NCBI RefSeq assembly: GCF_008801575.1
Contig: NZ_VZPL01000033.1
Span: forward strand, 1-49,711
Source of the DNA: Xanthomonas cissicola
GTDB lineage: Bacteria > Pseudomonadota > Gammaproteobacteria > Xanthomonadales > Xanthomonadaceae
Reading direction: 5' to 3'
Length of the DNA stretch: 49,711 bases
Below, one piece after another: positions 25,608 through 34,719 of this stretch. A model generated the notes under the pieces. That model worked only from the letters and a program-made list of their open reading frames with translations. It was not told where the DNA came from and searched no databases. The position numbers and the translations under genes are program-made. Every line of letters begins with the position of its first letter. The first letter of the stretch is position 1.

Positions 25608-26387
25608 TCACTTTTCGACGAATGCGCGCTCGAACACGTAATGCCCCGGCGTGCCGATGCGCGGCGAGGTCTGGAAACCGCGGCTATCCAGCAGGCTGCG
25701 CAGGTCGGCCAGCATCTGCGGGCTGCCACAGATCATGAAACGGTCGTTGGCCGGATCCAGTGTCGGCAACCCGAGCGTCTGCTGCATGTGTCCATCGGCC
25801 ATCAGCTCGGTCAAACGGCCTTGGTTGGCGAAGGTTTCGCGCGTGACGGCCGGGTAGTACAGCAATTTTTCGCGCAGCAGGTCGCCGAGAAATTCGTGCT
25901 GCGGCAATTCGCGTTCGAAGTAATCGCGGTAGGCCAGATCCTGCACGAACCGCACGCCCTGGGTGAGGATCACCTTGTCGAAACGCTCGTAGGTTTCCGG
26001 GTCCTTGATGATCGACAGCCACGGCGCCAGACCGGTACCGGTGCCCAGCAGATACAGGTTGCGCCCGGGGTGCAGATCGCTGATCAGCAGCGTGCCGGTG
26101 GGTTTCTTGCCGACCAGCACCTTGTCGCCGGGCTGGATGTGCTGCAGCCGCGAGGTCAGCGGGCCGTCCGGCACCTTGATACTGAAGAACTCCAGATGTT
26201 CTTCCCAATTGGCGCTGGCGATCGAATACGCACGCAGCAACGGACGCGTTTCGGTTTCCAGCCCGATCATCACGAACTGCCCGTTTTCGAAACGGAAGCC
26301 GGCATCGCGGGTCGTGGTGAAACTGAAGTAGGCATCGGTCCAATGACGGACCTCAAGCACCGTTTCGGCGCCAAAAGCGGAAGACAT
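25608..26387 (-). CDS. fpr: Ferredoxin--NADP reductase
   Basis: 259 aa, matching bacterial Fpr. It transfers electrons between NADPH and ferredoxin or flavodoxin via FAD, supporting Fe-S repair and oxidative-stress defence. The FAD site RAYSIAS is at 52-58, the NADP pyrophosphate loop LLGTGTGLAP at 113-122, a CGSPQML segment near 222 and the C-terminal YVFERAFVEK. It is monocistronic and convergent with gpx; the REP-like palindrome lies between them. A GC-rich imperfect hairpin just after the stop (25567-25606) may act as a terminator but has only a weak U-tract. Confidence 0.95.
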   Translation of the reverse strand: MSSAFGAETVLEVRHWTDAYFSFTTTRDAGFRFENGQFVMIGLETETRPLLRAYSIASANWEEHLEFFSIKVPDGPLTSRLQHIQPGDKVLVGKKPTGTLLISDLHPGRNLYLLGTGTGLAPWLSIIKDPETYERFDKVILTQGVRFVQDLAYRDYFERELPQHEFLGDLLREKLLYYPAVTRETFANQGRLTELMADGHMQQTLGLPTLDPANDRFMICGSPQMLADLRSLLDSRGFQTSPRIGTPGHYVFERAFVEK

Positions 26388-26462
26388 ACCGGTCGTGTCG
26401 TGGGAGGAGTACGCGCCAATTCTACCTCAAGCTGGCCAAATGAGATGAACTCTCATTTGGGC

Positions 26463-26605
26463 GGGAATCGGGAATCGGGAATTGGGAATCGGGAATCGGG
26501 AATGAGGTGCAGTGCCGAAAGATCTGTGCCCCTTCAGGATCCGCAGGCTCAGTACCTGGCAGCCGCCGGGGCGCCGCTTCTAACAATTCCCCATTCCCCA
26601 TTCCC
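26463..26605. repeat. Heptanucleotide arrays in inverted orientation
   Basis: Six tandem heptamers of GGGAATC (with GGGAATT and GGGAATG variants) fill 26463-26504. About 80 bp later, three complementary heptamers (AATTCCC, CATTCCC, CATTCCC) fill 26585-26605. The two arrays could pair and loop out the middle. The right array ends 5 bp from the stop codon of the ABC transporter gene. Confidence 0.9.
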
Positions 26606-26609
26606 AGCT

Positions 26610-28490
26610 TCACCGATACCCCGCCGCCTGCAATTCGAACAATTCCGCATACCGGCCGCCCTGCGCCATCAGCTCTTCGTGGGTGCCATTGGCTTCGATG
26701 CGGCCGGCAGCGAGCACCAGGATGCGGTCGGCCATGCGCACGCTGGAGAAACGGTGCGAGATCAGCACCGCGGTGCGGTTATCCGAGAGTTCCTTGAAGC
26801 GCTGGAACACCTCGAATTCGCTGCGCGCATCCAGCGCGGCGGTGGGTTCGTCCAGGATCATCAGCTGCGCATCGCGCATGTAGGCGCGGGCGATGGCGAT
26901 TTTCTGCCATTGCCCGCCGGACAGATCCACGCTGTTCTTGAAACGCCGCCCGATCAGCTGGTTGTAGCCATCGGGCAGGCTGTCGATCAGCTCGCCGGCC
27001 ATGGCGCGTTGTGCGGCGGCGCGGATGCGTGACGTATCGTCCATCGCGTCCACCTGGCCGACGCCGATGTTTTCGCCAACGCTCAGGTGATAGCGCACGA
27101 AGTCCTGGAAAATCACGCCCAGGTTGGCGCGCAGCTCGTCCAGATCGTAGTCGCGCAGATCCTGGCCATCGAGCAGGATGCGGCCTTCGTCGGGGTCGTA
27201 GAGCCGTGCCAGCAGCTTGACCAGGGTGGTCTTGCCGGCGCCGTTTTCGCCGACCAGCGCCAGCACTTCGCCCGCGCGCAATTCGAAATCCAGATGCCGC
27301 ACCGTCCACTGTTCGGCATCCGGGTAGCGGAAGCCGACATCTTCGAACACGAAGCCCTGGCGGATCGGGCGCGGCACCGGCAGCGCGTTCGGGCGCGAGC
27401 GGATTTCCGGCACGATGTTGAAGAACGAGTACAGATCGTCCAGATACAGCGCCTGGCCGGCGACCTGCGAAAAGCCGATCAGCAAGCCTTCCAGCAATTG
27501 CCGCAGGCGCAGGAAGCTGCCGGCCAGAAAGGTCAGATCGCCGATGCTGAAGTCGCCGCGCACGGTGCGCCAGGCGATGTAGCCGTAGGCCATGTAGTAG
27601 CCCAGGGTGCCGAGCGCGGCCAGCAACGCCCCCCACATTGCGCGCTTGCGTGCCAGCGCACGGTTGGCCTGAAAGAACTTGTCGGCCAGCCGGCGGTAGC
27701 GCGCAATCAGGAAGCGGTGTAGGTTGAGGATTTTGACTTCCTTGGCCGTCTCCACGCTGGCGCCGACCTGGCGCAGGTAATCGAGCTGGCGCCGTTCCGG
27801 CGTCCACTGGAAATTGAGCGAATACCCCAACGCATTGAAGTGTGCCTCGCCGATGAAGGCCGGAATCAACGCAACCGCCAGCAGCACGATCAACCAGGGC
27901 GCGTAGACCACCAGGCCCACCGCCAGGCTGATCACGGTAATGGCGTCCTGCACCTGGCCGAACAGCTGGCTCATCAGGTTCATGCGGTTCATGGTCTGGC
28001 GTCGCGCGCGATCCAGCTTGTCCTGACGGTCCGGGTCTTCGAAATCCTCCAGATCCAGCTGCGCGGCATGTTCCATCAGACGCACGCTGGCGGCGTTGTT
28101 GAACAACTCCGACAGCAGCGCATCGGCGTAGCCGACCAGCCGGCCGAGCAGGTCCGAGCCGATCGCCAGCGCCAGTTCCAGCGCCAGCAGTTCCAACAGC
28201 CGGTTCAGGCGGCCGCTGCCCAGGGCCTGCGCGAACGAGTCGAATGCCGACGGTTGGCCGACCAGATGGATCGCCTCGTCGATGATCAATTTGCCGATGT
28301 ATAGCGTCGCCACCGGCATCAGCGCGCGCAGCACGCGCAAGCCGATGCTGCTGGCACTCAGCCAGCGGCTGGTCTGCCAGATCTGCTGCAGGAACGGCGG
28401 GAGATTGCGCAGCGCATCCAGGCGCTCGCGCAGGGTAGGGCCGGTACGGGGGGCGGCAGGCGCAGTAGCGCCGGAACGGGAAGCTGACAT
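26610..28490 (-). CDS. ABC exporter, fused permease and ATPase
   Basis: 626 aa: an N-terminal transmembrane domain with about six helices (residues 45-350) fused to one nucleotide-binding domain. The ATPase motifs are complete: Walker A GENGAGKTT (414-422), Q-loop Gln462, LSGGQ (523-527), Walker B LMILDE (543-548) and the H-loop His579. This half-transporter should work as a homodimer exporting lipid, peptide or drug. The permease is not of the plain MsbA type; it resembles the group of single-gene ABC transporters with an NHLP/MdlB-like fold, and the substrate is unknown. Start MSASRSG at 28490; the upstream ATG at 28568 adds Pro/Arg-rich sequence. No partner gene is adjacent. Confidence 0.92.
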   Translation of the reverse strand: MSASRSGATAPAAPRTGPTLRERLDALRNLPPFLQQIWQTSRWLSASSIGLRVLRALMPVATLYIGKLIIDEAIHLVGQPSAFDSFAQALGSGRLNRLLELLALELALAIGSDLLGRLVGYADALLSELFNNAASVRLMEHAAQLDLEDFEDPDRQDKLDRARRQTMNRMNLMSQLFGQVQDAITVISLAVGLVVYAPWLIVLLAVALIPAFIGEAHFNALGYSLNFQWTPERRQLDYLRQVGASVETAKEVKILNLHRFLIARYRRLADKFFQANRALARKRAMWGALLAALGTLGYYMAYGYIAWRTVRGDFSIGDLTFLAGSFLRLRQLLEGLLIGFSQVAGQALYLDDLYSFFNIVPEIRSRPNALPVPRPIRQGFVFEDVGFRYPDAEQWTVRHLDFELRAGEVLALVGENGAGKTTLVKLLARLYDPDEGRILLDGQDLRDYDLDELRANLGVIFQDFVRYHLSVGENIGVGQVDAMDDTSRIRAAAQRAMAGELIDSLPDGYNQLIGRRFKNSVDLSGGQWQKIAIARAYMRDAQLMILDEPTAALDARSEFEVFQRFKELSDNRTAVLISHRFSSVRMADRILVLAAGRIEANGTHEELMAQGGRYAELFELQAAGYR

Positions 28491-28788
28491 CGCGCCAGTG
28501 TGCCGCGCCCGGCGTGGGCGCGGGGTGTTGGGCTGGGTGACTGGCTGATGGGGCTGGGCGCGGGCCAATTACGTGCCTGCGCAAGGCGCGCCGAGATACC
28601 GCCAGCCGCTACAGGGGCAACGGTCGGCGCATTCGTCGCTGGCTATCACCCGAGCGCCACCGCAGTGGCGCACTGACCGAAACGCACTCTCCGGCAACGC
28701 TCAATCGCATCGATTGACATTGCGCCCGGACGCGCCTGCGGTTTGCTCTAAAATGGCCGGATTGCCCCCGCCAGCCGTAGAGCCAGCC

Positions 28789-30306
28789 GTGACCTCGATC
28801 AAGCAGGAAGACCTCATCCAGTCCGTCGCCGATGCGCTGCAGTACATCAGCTACTACCACCCGGTCGATTACATCAAGAACCTGTCCGCCGCCTACGAGC
28901 GCGAAGAATCGCCGGCCGCCAAGGACGCCATTGCGCAGATCCTGATCAATTCGCGTATGTGCGCCGAAGGCCACCGCCCGATCTGCCAGGACACCGGCAT
29001 CGTCACCGTGTTCCTGGAAATCGGCATGAACGTGCGATGGGACGACGCCACGCTGGGCGTGGAAGACATGGTCAACGAGGGCGTGCGCCGCGCCTATAAC
29101 CACCCCGACAACAAGCTGCGCGCCAGCGTGCTGGCCGATCCGGCCGGCAAGCGCGCCAACACCCGCGACAACACGCCGGCGGTGGTCAACACCAAGATCG
29201 TGCCCGGCGACCATGTCGAGGTGATCGTCGCGGCCAAGGGCGGCGGCTCGGAGGCCAAGAGCAAGTTCGCCATGCTCAATCCGTCCGATTCCATCGTCGA
29301 CTGGGTGCTCAAGACCGTGCCGACCATGGGCGCCGGCTGGTGCCCGCCGGGCATGCTCGGCATCGGCATTGGCGGCACCGCAGAGAAGGCGATGCTGCTG
29401 GCCAAGGAAGCCTTGATGGAGCCGATCGACATCGTCGACCTGCAGGCGCGCGGCCCCTCCAACCGTGCCGAAGAGCTGCGTCTTGAGCTGTACGAAAAGG
29501 TCAACGCGCTGGGCATCGGCGCGCAGGGCCTGGGCGGCCTGACCACGGTGCTGGACATCAAGGTCAAGGATTATCCGACCCATGCCGCCAACCTGCCGGT
29601 GGCGTTGATCCCCAACTGCGCCGCTACCCGCCATGCGCACTTCACGCTGGACGGCAGCGGCCCGGTGATGCTGGATCCGCCGTCGCTGGAAGATTGGCCC
29701 AAGCTCACCTACAACCCGACCAATGCGCGCCGGGTCAATCTGGACACCATCAGCAAGGAAGAAGTGGCCAGCTTCAAACCGGGCGAGACGATCCTGCTCA
29801 ATGGCAAGCTGCTGACCGGCCGCGATGCCGCGCACAAGCGCATGATCGACATGCTCAACCGCGGCGAAACCCTGCCGGTGGACTTCACCAACCGCTTCAT
29901 TTACTACGTCGGCCCGGTCGATCCGGTGCGCGACGAAGTGGTCGGCCCGGCTGGCCCGACCACCGCCACGCGCATGGACAAGTTCACCCGGCAGATGCTG
30001 GAACAGACCGGCCTGCTCGGCATGGTCGGCAAGTCCGAGCGCGGCGATGCGGCGATTGCCGCGATCCGCGACAAAAAGGCCGTCTACCTGATGGCGGTTG
30101 GCGGCTCGGCCTATCTGGTGTCCAAGGCGATCAAGGCCGCGCGCGTGCTGGCGTTCGAGGATCTCGGCATGGAGGCGATCTACGAATTCGAGGTCAAGGA
30201 CATGCCGGTGACGGTCGCGGTGGATTCCAGCGGCGAATCGGTGCACAAGACCGGCCCGCGCCAATGGCAGTCGCGTATCGGCAAGATTCCGGTGGTGGTG
30301 GAGTAA
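28789..30306 (+). CDS. Fumarate hydratase class I (4Fe-4S)
   Basis: 505 aa. Converts fumarate to malate in the TCA cycle using an oxygen-sensitive 4Fe-4S cluster. The three cluster cysteines are visible at Cys66 (GHRPICQDTG), Cys185 (AGWCPPGML) and Cys277 (LIPNCAATRH). The C-terminal FumA beta domain begins near GETILLNGKLLTGRDAAHKR. GTG at 28789 gives MTSIKQEDLIQ, the xanthomonad N-terminus; ATG at 28753 is an alternative. A TAAAAT -10-like hexamer at 28749-28754 overlaps that ATG, which favours the GTG if it is used. Comparable to E. coli FumA/FumB but shorter at the N-terminus. Monocistronic. Confidence 0.94.
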   Translation: MTSIKQEDLIQSVADALQYISYYHPVDYIKNLSAAYEREESPAAKDAIAQILINSRMCAEGHRPICQDTGIVTVFLEIGMNVRWDDATLGVEDMVNEGVRRAYNHPDNKLRASVLADPAGKRANTRDNTPAVVNTKIVPGDHVEVIVAAKGGGSEAKSKFAMLNPSDSIVDWVLKTVPTMGAGWCPPGMLGIGIGGTAEKAMLLAKEALMEPIDIVDLQARGPSNRAEELRLELYEKVNALGIGAQGLGGLTTVLDIKVKDYPTHAANLPVALIPNCAATRHAHFTLDGSGPVMLDPPSLEDWPKLTYNPTNARRVNLDTISKEEVASFKPGETILLNGKLLTGRDAAHKRMIDMLNRGETLPVDFTNRFIYYVGPVDPVRDEVVGPAGPTTATRMDKFTRQMLEQTGLLGMVGKSERGDAAIAAIRDKKAVYLMAVGGSAYLVSKAIKAARVLAFEDLGMEAIYEFEVKDMPVTVAVDSSGESVHKTGPRQWQSRIGKIPVVVE

Positions 30307-30547
30307 CTGCGACGATCCAACCGGCTGCACCTGCGTTGCGCAGGCGTGGCCGGTGCCGGTGAGTTGCAGGGACGATGCGCGCATGCGGCACCGCGTTGAG
30401 GGCGTTGCGATATCGAGGCGCGTGCCGGTGCAGCGGGGATTGCAGCACACAGGTCTTCGACAGCCCGGTAAAAGCAGCGACAATTGCAGTGACCCGCGCA
30501 GGCTTTGCCCGCCTTGCGTACCTGTCCCTACCGATCCCGGAGCCCGC

Positions 30548-31183
30548 ATGGTCGCCACGTTGTACCACTCCCCCAGCACCGCAGCGTTGGTGGTGCATTG
30601 GCTGCTGATCGAACTGGATATCCCGCACGCACTGCACCCGCTGGATTTCGAACGCGGCGAACACAAATCGCCGCAGTATCTGGCGCTCAATCCGGCCGGC
30701 GTGGTGCCCACGCTGGTGCTGGACGGCCAAGTGCTCACGGAAGCCGCAGCCATCGTGCTGCAGCTGTCCGATCTGCATCCCCAGGCCGGGCTGGCCCCGG
30801 CAGTCGGCACGCCCGAGCGTGCGGCGTACTACAAGTGGATGTTCTTCTGCGCCAACACCCTGCAGCCGGCGTACCGCGCCTGGTTCTATCCGAGCGAGCC
30901 TGCCGGGGCCGGGCAGGCCGAGGCGGCGCAGATGCACGCCCGCCGCAAGCTCGAAGCGGCCTGGACCCAGGTCGATGCGCATCTGCAGGCCCATGGCCCG
31001 TATCTGCTCGGCAAGACCGTGTCGGCGGCCGATTTCATGTTGACCATGCTGATGCGCTGGTCGCGCAACATGCCGCGGCCGACCGATACCTGGCCGGCGC
31101 TGCGGGCGCACGCAATGCAGATGAAGGCGCGCCCAGCATTCCAGGAAACCTATCGCCGGGAAGGCCTGACGGACTGGACCTGA
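30548..31183 (+). CDS. Glutathione S-transferase family protein
   Basis: 211 aa. The thioredoxin-like N-domain has LYHSPSTAALVVHWLLIEL and the glutathione-binding cis-Pro segment NPAGVVPTLVLDG followed by LTEAAAIVLQL. The C-terminal helical domain carries the N-capping region KTVSAADFMLTML. The Ser in HSPSTAA is the likely activating residue. It conjugates or reduces electrophiles with glutathione; the substrate is unknown. The ATG at 30548 directly follows an Arg/Pro-rich non-coding stretch. The gene lies between fumarase and carbonic anhydrase with its own spacing of over 100 bp on both sides. Confidence 0.92.
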   Translation: MVATLYHSPSTAALVVHWLLIELDIPHALHPLDFERGEHKSPQYLALNPAGVVPTLVLDGQVLTEAAAIVLQLSDLHPQAGLAPAVGTPERAAYYKWMFFCANTLQPAYRAWFYPSEPAGAGQAEAAQMHARRKLEAAWTQVDAHLQAHGPYLLGKTVSAADFMLTMLMRWSRNMPRPTDTWPALRAHAMQMKARPAFQETYRREGLTDWT

Positions 31184-31296
31184 ACCTGCGTCCGCGCAAT
31201 GCGTCGGCTGATCGCAGATGCCCATCCGGCCCGTTGGGTCGCGTCCGCCACATAGTACGATCGCGACACCAACCACACAGCAGGGGGGGCTCGTCC

Positions 31297-32016
31297 ATGT
31301 CGCATTCCGCATCGCGTCGAAAATTGCTGCAGTGCGCCTGTTGCGCGCCGATCGCGGCCGCTGCCGCTGCCGCGTCCCTGTCGTTCGCCTTACGCGCGGC
31401 GCCGTCCAAGAAAACCGATTTGAATGCCGAGCAGGCGCTGGAGATTCTGCGTGACGGCAACAATGCATTCGTCCAAAACCGGCCCAGGAAAGTGATCTCC
31501 GACAGCAAGCGCCGTCTGGAGCTCGCGCTGGGCCAGACCCCGTTCGTCGTCCTGGTGTCGTGCTCGGATTCGCGCGTGCCGCCGGAGCTGCTGTTCGGCC
31601 GCGGCCTGGGCGAAATGTTCATCGTCCGCAACGCCGGCAATACCGTCGATACCACCGCGCTCGGTTCGATCGAATATGCAGTCAGCCAGCTCGGCGTGCC
31701 GCTGGTGGTGGTGATGGGCCACGAAAGCTGCGGTGCGGTGGCGGCGGCAGTGTCGGTCGTGGAGAACAACACGTTCTTCCCGGGCGCCATCGGCTCGATG
31801 ATCGAGCCGATCGTTCCGGCGGTGCTGACCGCCAAGGCCAAGGGCGGTACCGACCTGCTGGCCGATTCGGTCAAGGCCAACGTCAAGCGTACCGTCGACC
31901 GCTTGCGCGCGGCGTCCGAACCTGCGTTGCTCGAACCATTGCGCGCTGGCAATGTGCGCGTGGTCGGTGCGTACTACACCTTGCAGGACGGCAAGGTGGA
32001 CTTTTTCGACGTTTGA
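31297..32016 (+). CDS. Beta-carbonic anhydrase with Tat-type signal peptide
   Basis: 239 aa. The zinc site of beta carbonic anhydrases is present: Cys89 and Asp91 (VSCSDSR), His142 and Cys145 (MGHESCG), with Arg93. It interconverts CO2 and bicarbonate. The N-terminus has SRRKLLQ followed by an Ala-rich hydrophobic stretch (about 17-35), a twin-arginine signal, so the enzyme should be exported folded to the periplasm. A GGGGGG ribosome site lies about 9 nt before the ATG. A hairpin terminator with a short U-rich tail follows at 32100-32133. No bicarbonate transporter is adjacent. Confidence 0.93.
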   Translation: MSHSASRRKLLQCACCAPIAAAAAAASLSFALRAAPSKKTDLNAEQALEILRDGNNAFVQNRPRKVISDSKRRLELALGQTPFVVLVSCSDSRVPPELLFGRGLGEMFIVRNAGNTVDTTALGSIEYAVSQLGVPLVVVMGHESCGAVAAAVSVVENNTFFPGAIGSMIEPIVPAVLTAKAKGGTDLLADSVKANVKRTVDRLRAASEPALLEPLRAGNVRVVGAYYTLQDGKVDFFDV

Positions 32017-32099
32017 GTCGGGCGCAGGCAAGCCTCGGCCATCGCAATATGCTTTGGTCCGCCGGTAACGTGTCCTGCAGCATGGTTGCGTAAGACGAA

Positions 32100-32133
32100 A
32101 AGGCCGACATGCGCACATGCCGGCCTTCTATTT
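32100..32133 (+). terminator. Terminator after the carbonic anhydrase gene
   Basis: AAGGCCGACATG and CATGCCGGCCTT form a 12-bp stem with one mismatch around CGCA, followed by CTATTT, 83 bp after the stop. Confidence 0.7.
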
Positions 32134-32378
32134 GATCGGCTCGGTACAGTTTGCCGATCAACTCCCTCGCACGATGCGCCGCCCGTGATGCAGGCGATCA
32201 TCGGCAGCAGCGCTTGTCGTGAGCACCTACAACACCATTGACCGCTGCCAGAGCGATCAAGAAAAGTGGCCGGCAGTGGGCACGGGCGCATTGGGCTCGC
32301 AAAGTTGAAGTAGTACACACCGAACACCGACACCGGCTGCGCCCGTGTGGCAGTGAGCGCAGCCGGTGCTGGGAGTGC
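32134..32378. other. Convergent intergenic region with a strong hairpin
   Basis: Together with 32017-32133 this makes 362 bp without a gene. CACCGGCTGCGC (32331-32342) and GCGCAGCCGGTG (32357-32368) form a perfect 12-bp stem 10 bp after the pldA stop. It lacks a U-tract, so it may stabilise or pause the pldA transcript rather than terminate it alone. I see nothing else here. Confidence 0.5.
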
Positions 32379-33512
32379 TTAGAACCACTCCAGCAACGAC
32401 ACGCCCACACCGATGTAGGTTGCCTTGTGGTTGTAGTCGATCATGCTTTCGCCGTAGCCATCGAACACCTGCACATGGCCGCGCAACAGGTTGGTGATCG
32501 GGAAGCCGTAATCCAGCTGCACCGAACCGTGCGAGCGGTCGCCGCCACGCAGCGAATGGCGCGCGATCAGCGCGAATTCGTGGCCATCCTTGTTGTACAC
32601 CAGCGTTGCATCGCCGCGGCCCATGTAATCCTCGATATCGGGATTGTTGTCGTCGGCGCGGTCTTCCTTGATGCGGAACCACGGGCGCAGTGTGAGCGCC
32701 CAGTTCTCCCGATCCAGCCCGAAGTTCAGGATCACCCGATTCCACGAGCGCGACAGCGGGTCGGCGCGCCCGTTGGACATGTGATTGAGGCTAATGCCGC
32801 TCATGCGGCCCTTCCAGCCGAAGACGCTGTAGTTGTTGCGAAAGACCAGCATCGCTTCAGGCTCGTAATTGGTCTCGCGGAACGGGCGCGACGCATCGGT
32901 GTTGTAGGCCTGCCAGCGCGAGCTCTGGGTGTAGCCCATCCAGATATCGCCGTTGTCGCCGAACAGGTCTTCCACCACCTTGGTCTTGAAGCTGAGCTGG
33001 AACTTGAGCTCGGTGCTGTCCAGCTGCTGCGGGGTATTGACCGAGTTGGCCGGATTCGGCGACTGCGGGGTGCGGTTGGTGTCGCTGGTCCAGAACGCCG
33101 GCAACAGGTACACCGGCTTGTAACCGCGTAGCTGGAAAGTGCCCAGCTTGGAGTCCTTGGCCAGTTCCCAGCGTCGGTCCAGCAACGAGCCGCGGCCGGC
33201 ATTGGCCATGGCTTCTTCTTTCGGTTGGTCCTGGCCGTCGGCGCGGAAGAAATCGCCGACCCGGCTGATCGCGCGCGTATCGTCGGGCTTGGCCTCCTTC
33301 TGCTTGGCCAATTGCGCTGCGGCATCTGCCTCTGCGGTTTGCTGTGGCGTATAGCCCAGCGCCTTGTCGTAACAGGCCAGACGAGCGGCATCGGAGGTCA
33401 CCGAGGTGCAGGCTTGCGGCGAGGCCGGCTGCGGTGCGATTTCCTGCGCATATGCCAATGGCGCGGCGGCCAGTGCGATCAGCATCAGGGGGCGGGTGTG
33501 GTGCTTGGACAT
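32379..33512 (-). CDS. pldA: Outer-membrane phospholipase A
   Basis: 377 aa with a signal peptide ending AYA-QE (about residue 22). OmpLA hydrolyses phospholipids that reach the outer leaflet of the outer membrane and works as a calcium-dependent dimer. The catalytic residues match E. coli: His244, Ser246 and Asn258 in ISLNHMSNGRADPLSRSWN. The barrel strands run from about 125 to the C-terminus, which ends in the outer-membrane signal Phe (SLLEWF). Residues 23-120 form an extra periplasmic N-terminal region with ACTSVTSDAARLACYDKALG, a Cys-containing segment also found in other xanthomonad envelope proteins. The gene is monocistronic. Confidence 0.95.
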   Translation of the reverse strand: MSKHHTRPLMLIALAAAPLAYAQEIAPQPASPQACTSVTSDAARLACYDKALGYTPQQTAEADAAAQLAKQKEAKPDDTRAISRVGDFFRADGQDQPKEEAMANAGRGSLLDRRWELAKDSKLGTFQLRGYKPVYLLPAFWTSDTNRTPQSPNPANSVNTPQQLDSTELKFQLSFKTKVVEDLFGDNGDIWMGYTQSSRWQAYNTDASRPFRETNYEPEAMLVFRNNYSVFGWKGRMSGISLNHMSNGRADPLSRSWNRVILNFGLDRENWALTLRPWFRIKEDRADDNNPDIEDYMGRGDATLVYNKDGHEFALIARHSLRGGDRSHGSVQLDYGFPITNLLRGHVQVFDGYGESMIDYNHKATYIGVGVSLLEWF

Positions 33513-33768
33513 GGCAGTCTGGCCGAAGTGAAGGCGCCAGGCAGGCGCAGAGATGCGCAGCTTAATGGTCGCGTCTGCATACGCAGTGTGTACACGGCGG
33601 CATAACATTCGACCGAATCACCTCAACTCGGCGTTTGCTTGCAACGTGCCGCCCTAACGTGGGCATGTGGATGGTCTGCCCCGCCACGCGTCAGCCACTG
33701 AGCGCATGTGGCCGTCACGCGCTCATGGACAAAGAGCGCATGCACCGACCTCAAGCTTTTCCAAAGCC

Positions 33769-34254
33769 CTAGAAAAACCAGCCGATGGCGAACGCGCCCA
33801 GCATGCACAGGCCGAGCGCCAGCTTGGTGGCGGTGCCGAGCATGATGCCCACCCAGGTGCCGATCCCGACCTTGGTGGCCTGGCCGGACTTGCGTGTCTG
33901 GTAGTACTCGCCCAGCCAGGCGCCAGCGAACGGGCCGATGAACAGCCCGATCGGCATGAAGAAAATGCCTGCAATGCCCCCAATGACCGAACCCCACAAC
34001 GCCATCTTGCTCGCACCTACCCGCTGCGCTCCGTACAGCGTTGCCAAGAAGTCGACCAGGTACGACAGCGCAGTGATCAACCCCAGCACGACCAGCGTCA
34101 CCCAGCCGACGTGGGTGAAATTGTCGGCCCAAGCGGCGACCAGCAGGCCGGCGAACACCAGCGGCAGGCCCGGCAGGGCCGGCAGGACGACGCCAGCCAG
34201 GCCGATCAGCACCAGCGCTGTGGCCAAGACGTAGTAAACGACGGCGGTGTCCAT
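33769..34254 (-). CDS. DUF456 family membrane protein
   Basis: 161 aa with about four to five hydrophobic helices, Gly-rich, starting MDTAVVYYVLATALVLIGLAG. The pattern VLPALPGLPLVFAGLLVAAW and MPIGLFIGPFAGAWLGEY are typical of DUF456. The role of this family is unknown; small polytopic inner-membrane protein. It is divergent from the cold-shock gene. No operon partner. Confidence 0.88.
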   Translation of the reverse strand: MDTAVVYYVLATALVLIGLAGVVLPALPGLPLVFAGLLVAAWADNFTHVGWVTLVVLGLITALSYLVDFLATLYGAQRVGASKMALWGSVIGGIAGIFFMPIGLFIGPFAGAWLGEYYQTRKSGQATKVGIGTWVGIMLGTATKLALGLCMLGAFAIGWFF

Positions 34255-34281
34255 AATGGTTACACAGGTCCTGATTCAGGC

Positions 34282-34313
34282 TTGACAAAAAGGCGCAAGG
34301 GGTGCTTGAAAAT
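34282..34313 (+). promoter_or_regulatory. Possible promoter of the cold-shock gene with long 5' leader
   Basis: A perfect TTGACA (34282-34287) is followed after 20 bp by GAAAAT (34308-34313) in an AT-rich patch. Initiation here would give a leader of about 160 nt before the csp ATG, similar to the long cspA leaders that act as RNA thermosensors. The spacer is longer than ideal, so this is tentative. Confidence 0.35.
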
Positions 34314-34481
34314 TCATTTTGCGCAGGTTAAGTTGCAGCCGCTGCTGTTTGCAAAGGTCACCGTGAATCGTGGCCTGATGCGGTAGATCGTCTGATCCGC
34401 TACATCCTTGTACCTCGCTTCCTCCTTGCAATCACAGCCACCACCGCTAGTCCATCACAGTGTCGTAGGGAGTCAGTCGAG

Positions 34482-34697
34482 ATGTCCAATATCGAACGCG
34501 AAAATGGTGTCGTGAAGTGGTTCAACGACGCCAAAGGCTTTGGATTCATCAGCCGCGAAAATGGCGAAGACGTCTTCGTGCATTTCCGCGCGATCCAGAT
34601 CCAGGGCTTCAAGAGTCTCAAGGAAGGTCAGAAGGTCAGCTTCACGGTCGTGCAAGGCCAGAAGGGCCTGCAGGCCGATGCAGTGCAGGTGGTCTGA
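34482..34697 (+). CDS. Cold-shock domain protein (CspA family)
   Basis: 71 aa, a single cold-shock domain: RNP1 KGFGFI (18-23) and RNP2 VFVHF (31-35) on the OB fold bind single-stranded RNA or DNA. Such proteins act as RNA chaperones in cold shock or growth transitions. The upstream 227 bp contain a possible long leader, and a very strong terminator follows 23 bp after the stop. The xanthomonad genome typically encodes several paralogues, so I assign no number. Confidence 0.95.
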   Translation: MSNIERENGVVKWFNDAKGFGFISRENGEDVFVHFRAIQIQGFKSLKEGQKVSFTVVQGQKGLQADAVQVV

Positions 34698-34719
34698 GCC
34701 GGCTGCGCGGAGTGCGGTA

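Noticed and set aside
26463..26605. CRISPR-like array
   Set aside because: Repeats are 7 bp, contiguous and without spacers; no cas genes nearby.
28714..28754. TTGACA at 28714 paired with TAAAAT at 28749 as the fumarase promoter
   Set aside because: Spacer is 29 bp, far outside 16-19. The nearby CAATCG-CAT-CGATTG (28702-28716) is a short inverted repeat that may be chance.
28609..30810. 733-codon minus-strand open frame across the fumarase gene
   Set aside because: Shadow of the class I fumarase, which has all three cluster cysteines.
24972..31183. A coordinated glutathione/redox gene cluster (gpx, fpr, GST)
   Set aside because: The genes lie on different strands, are separated by unrelated genes and show no shared promoter motif.
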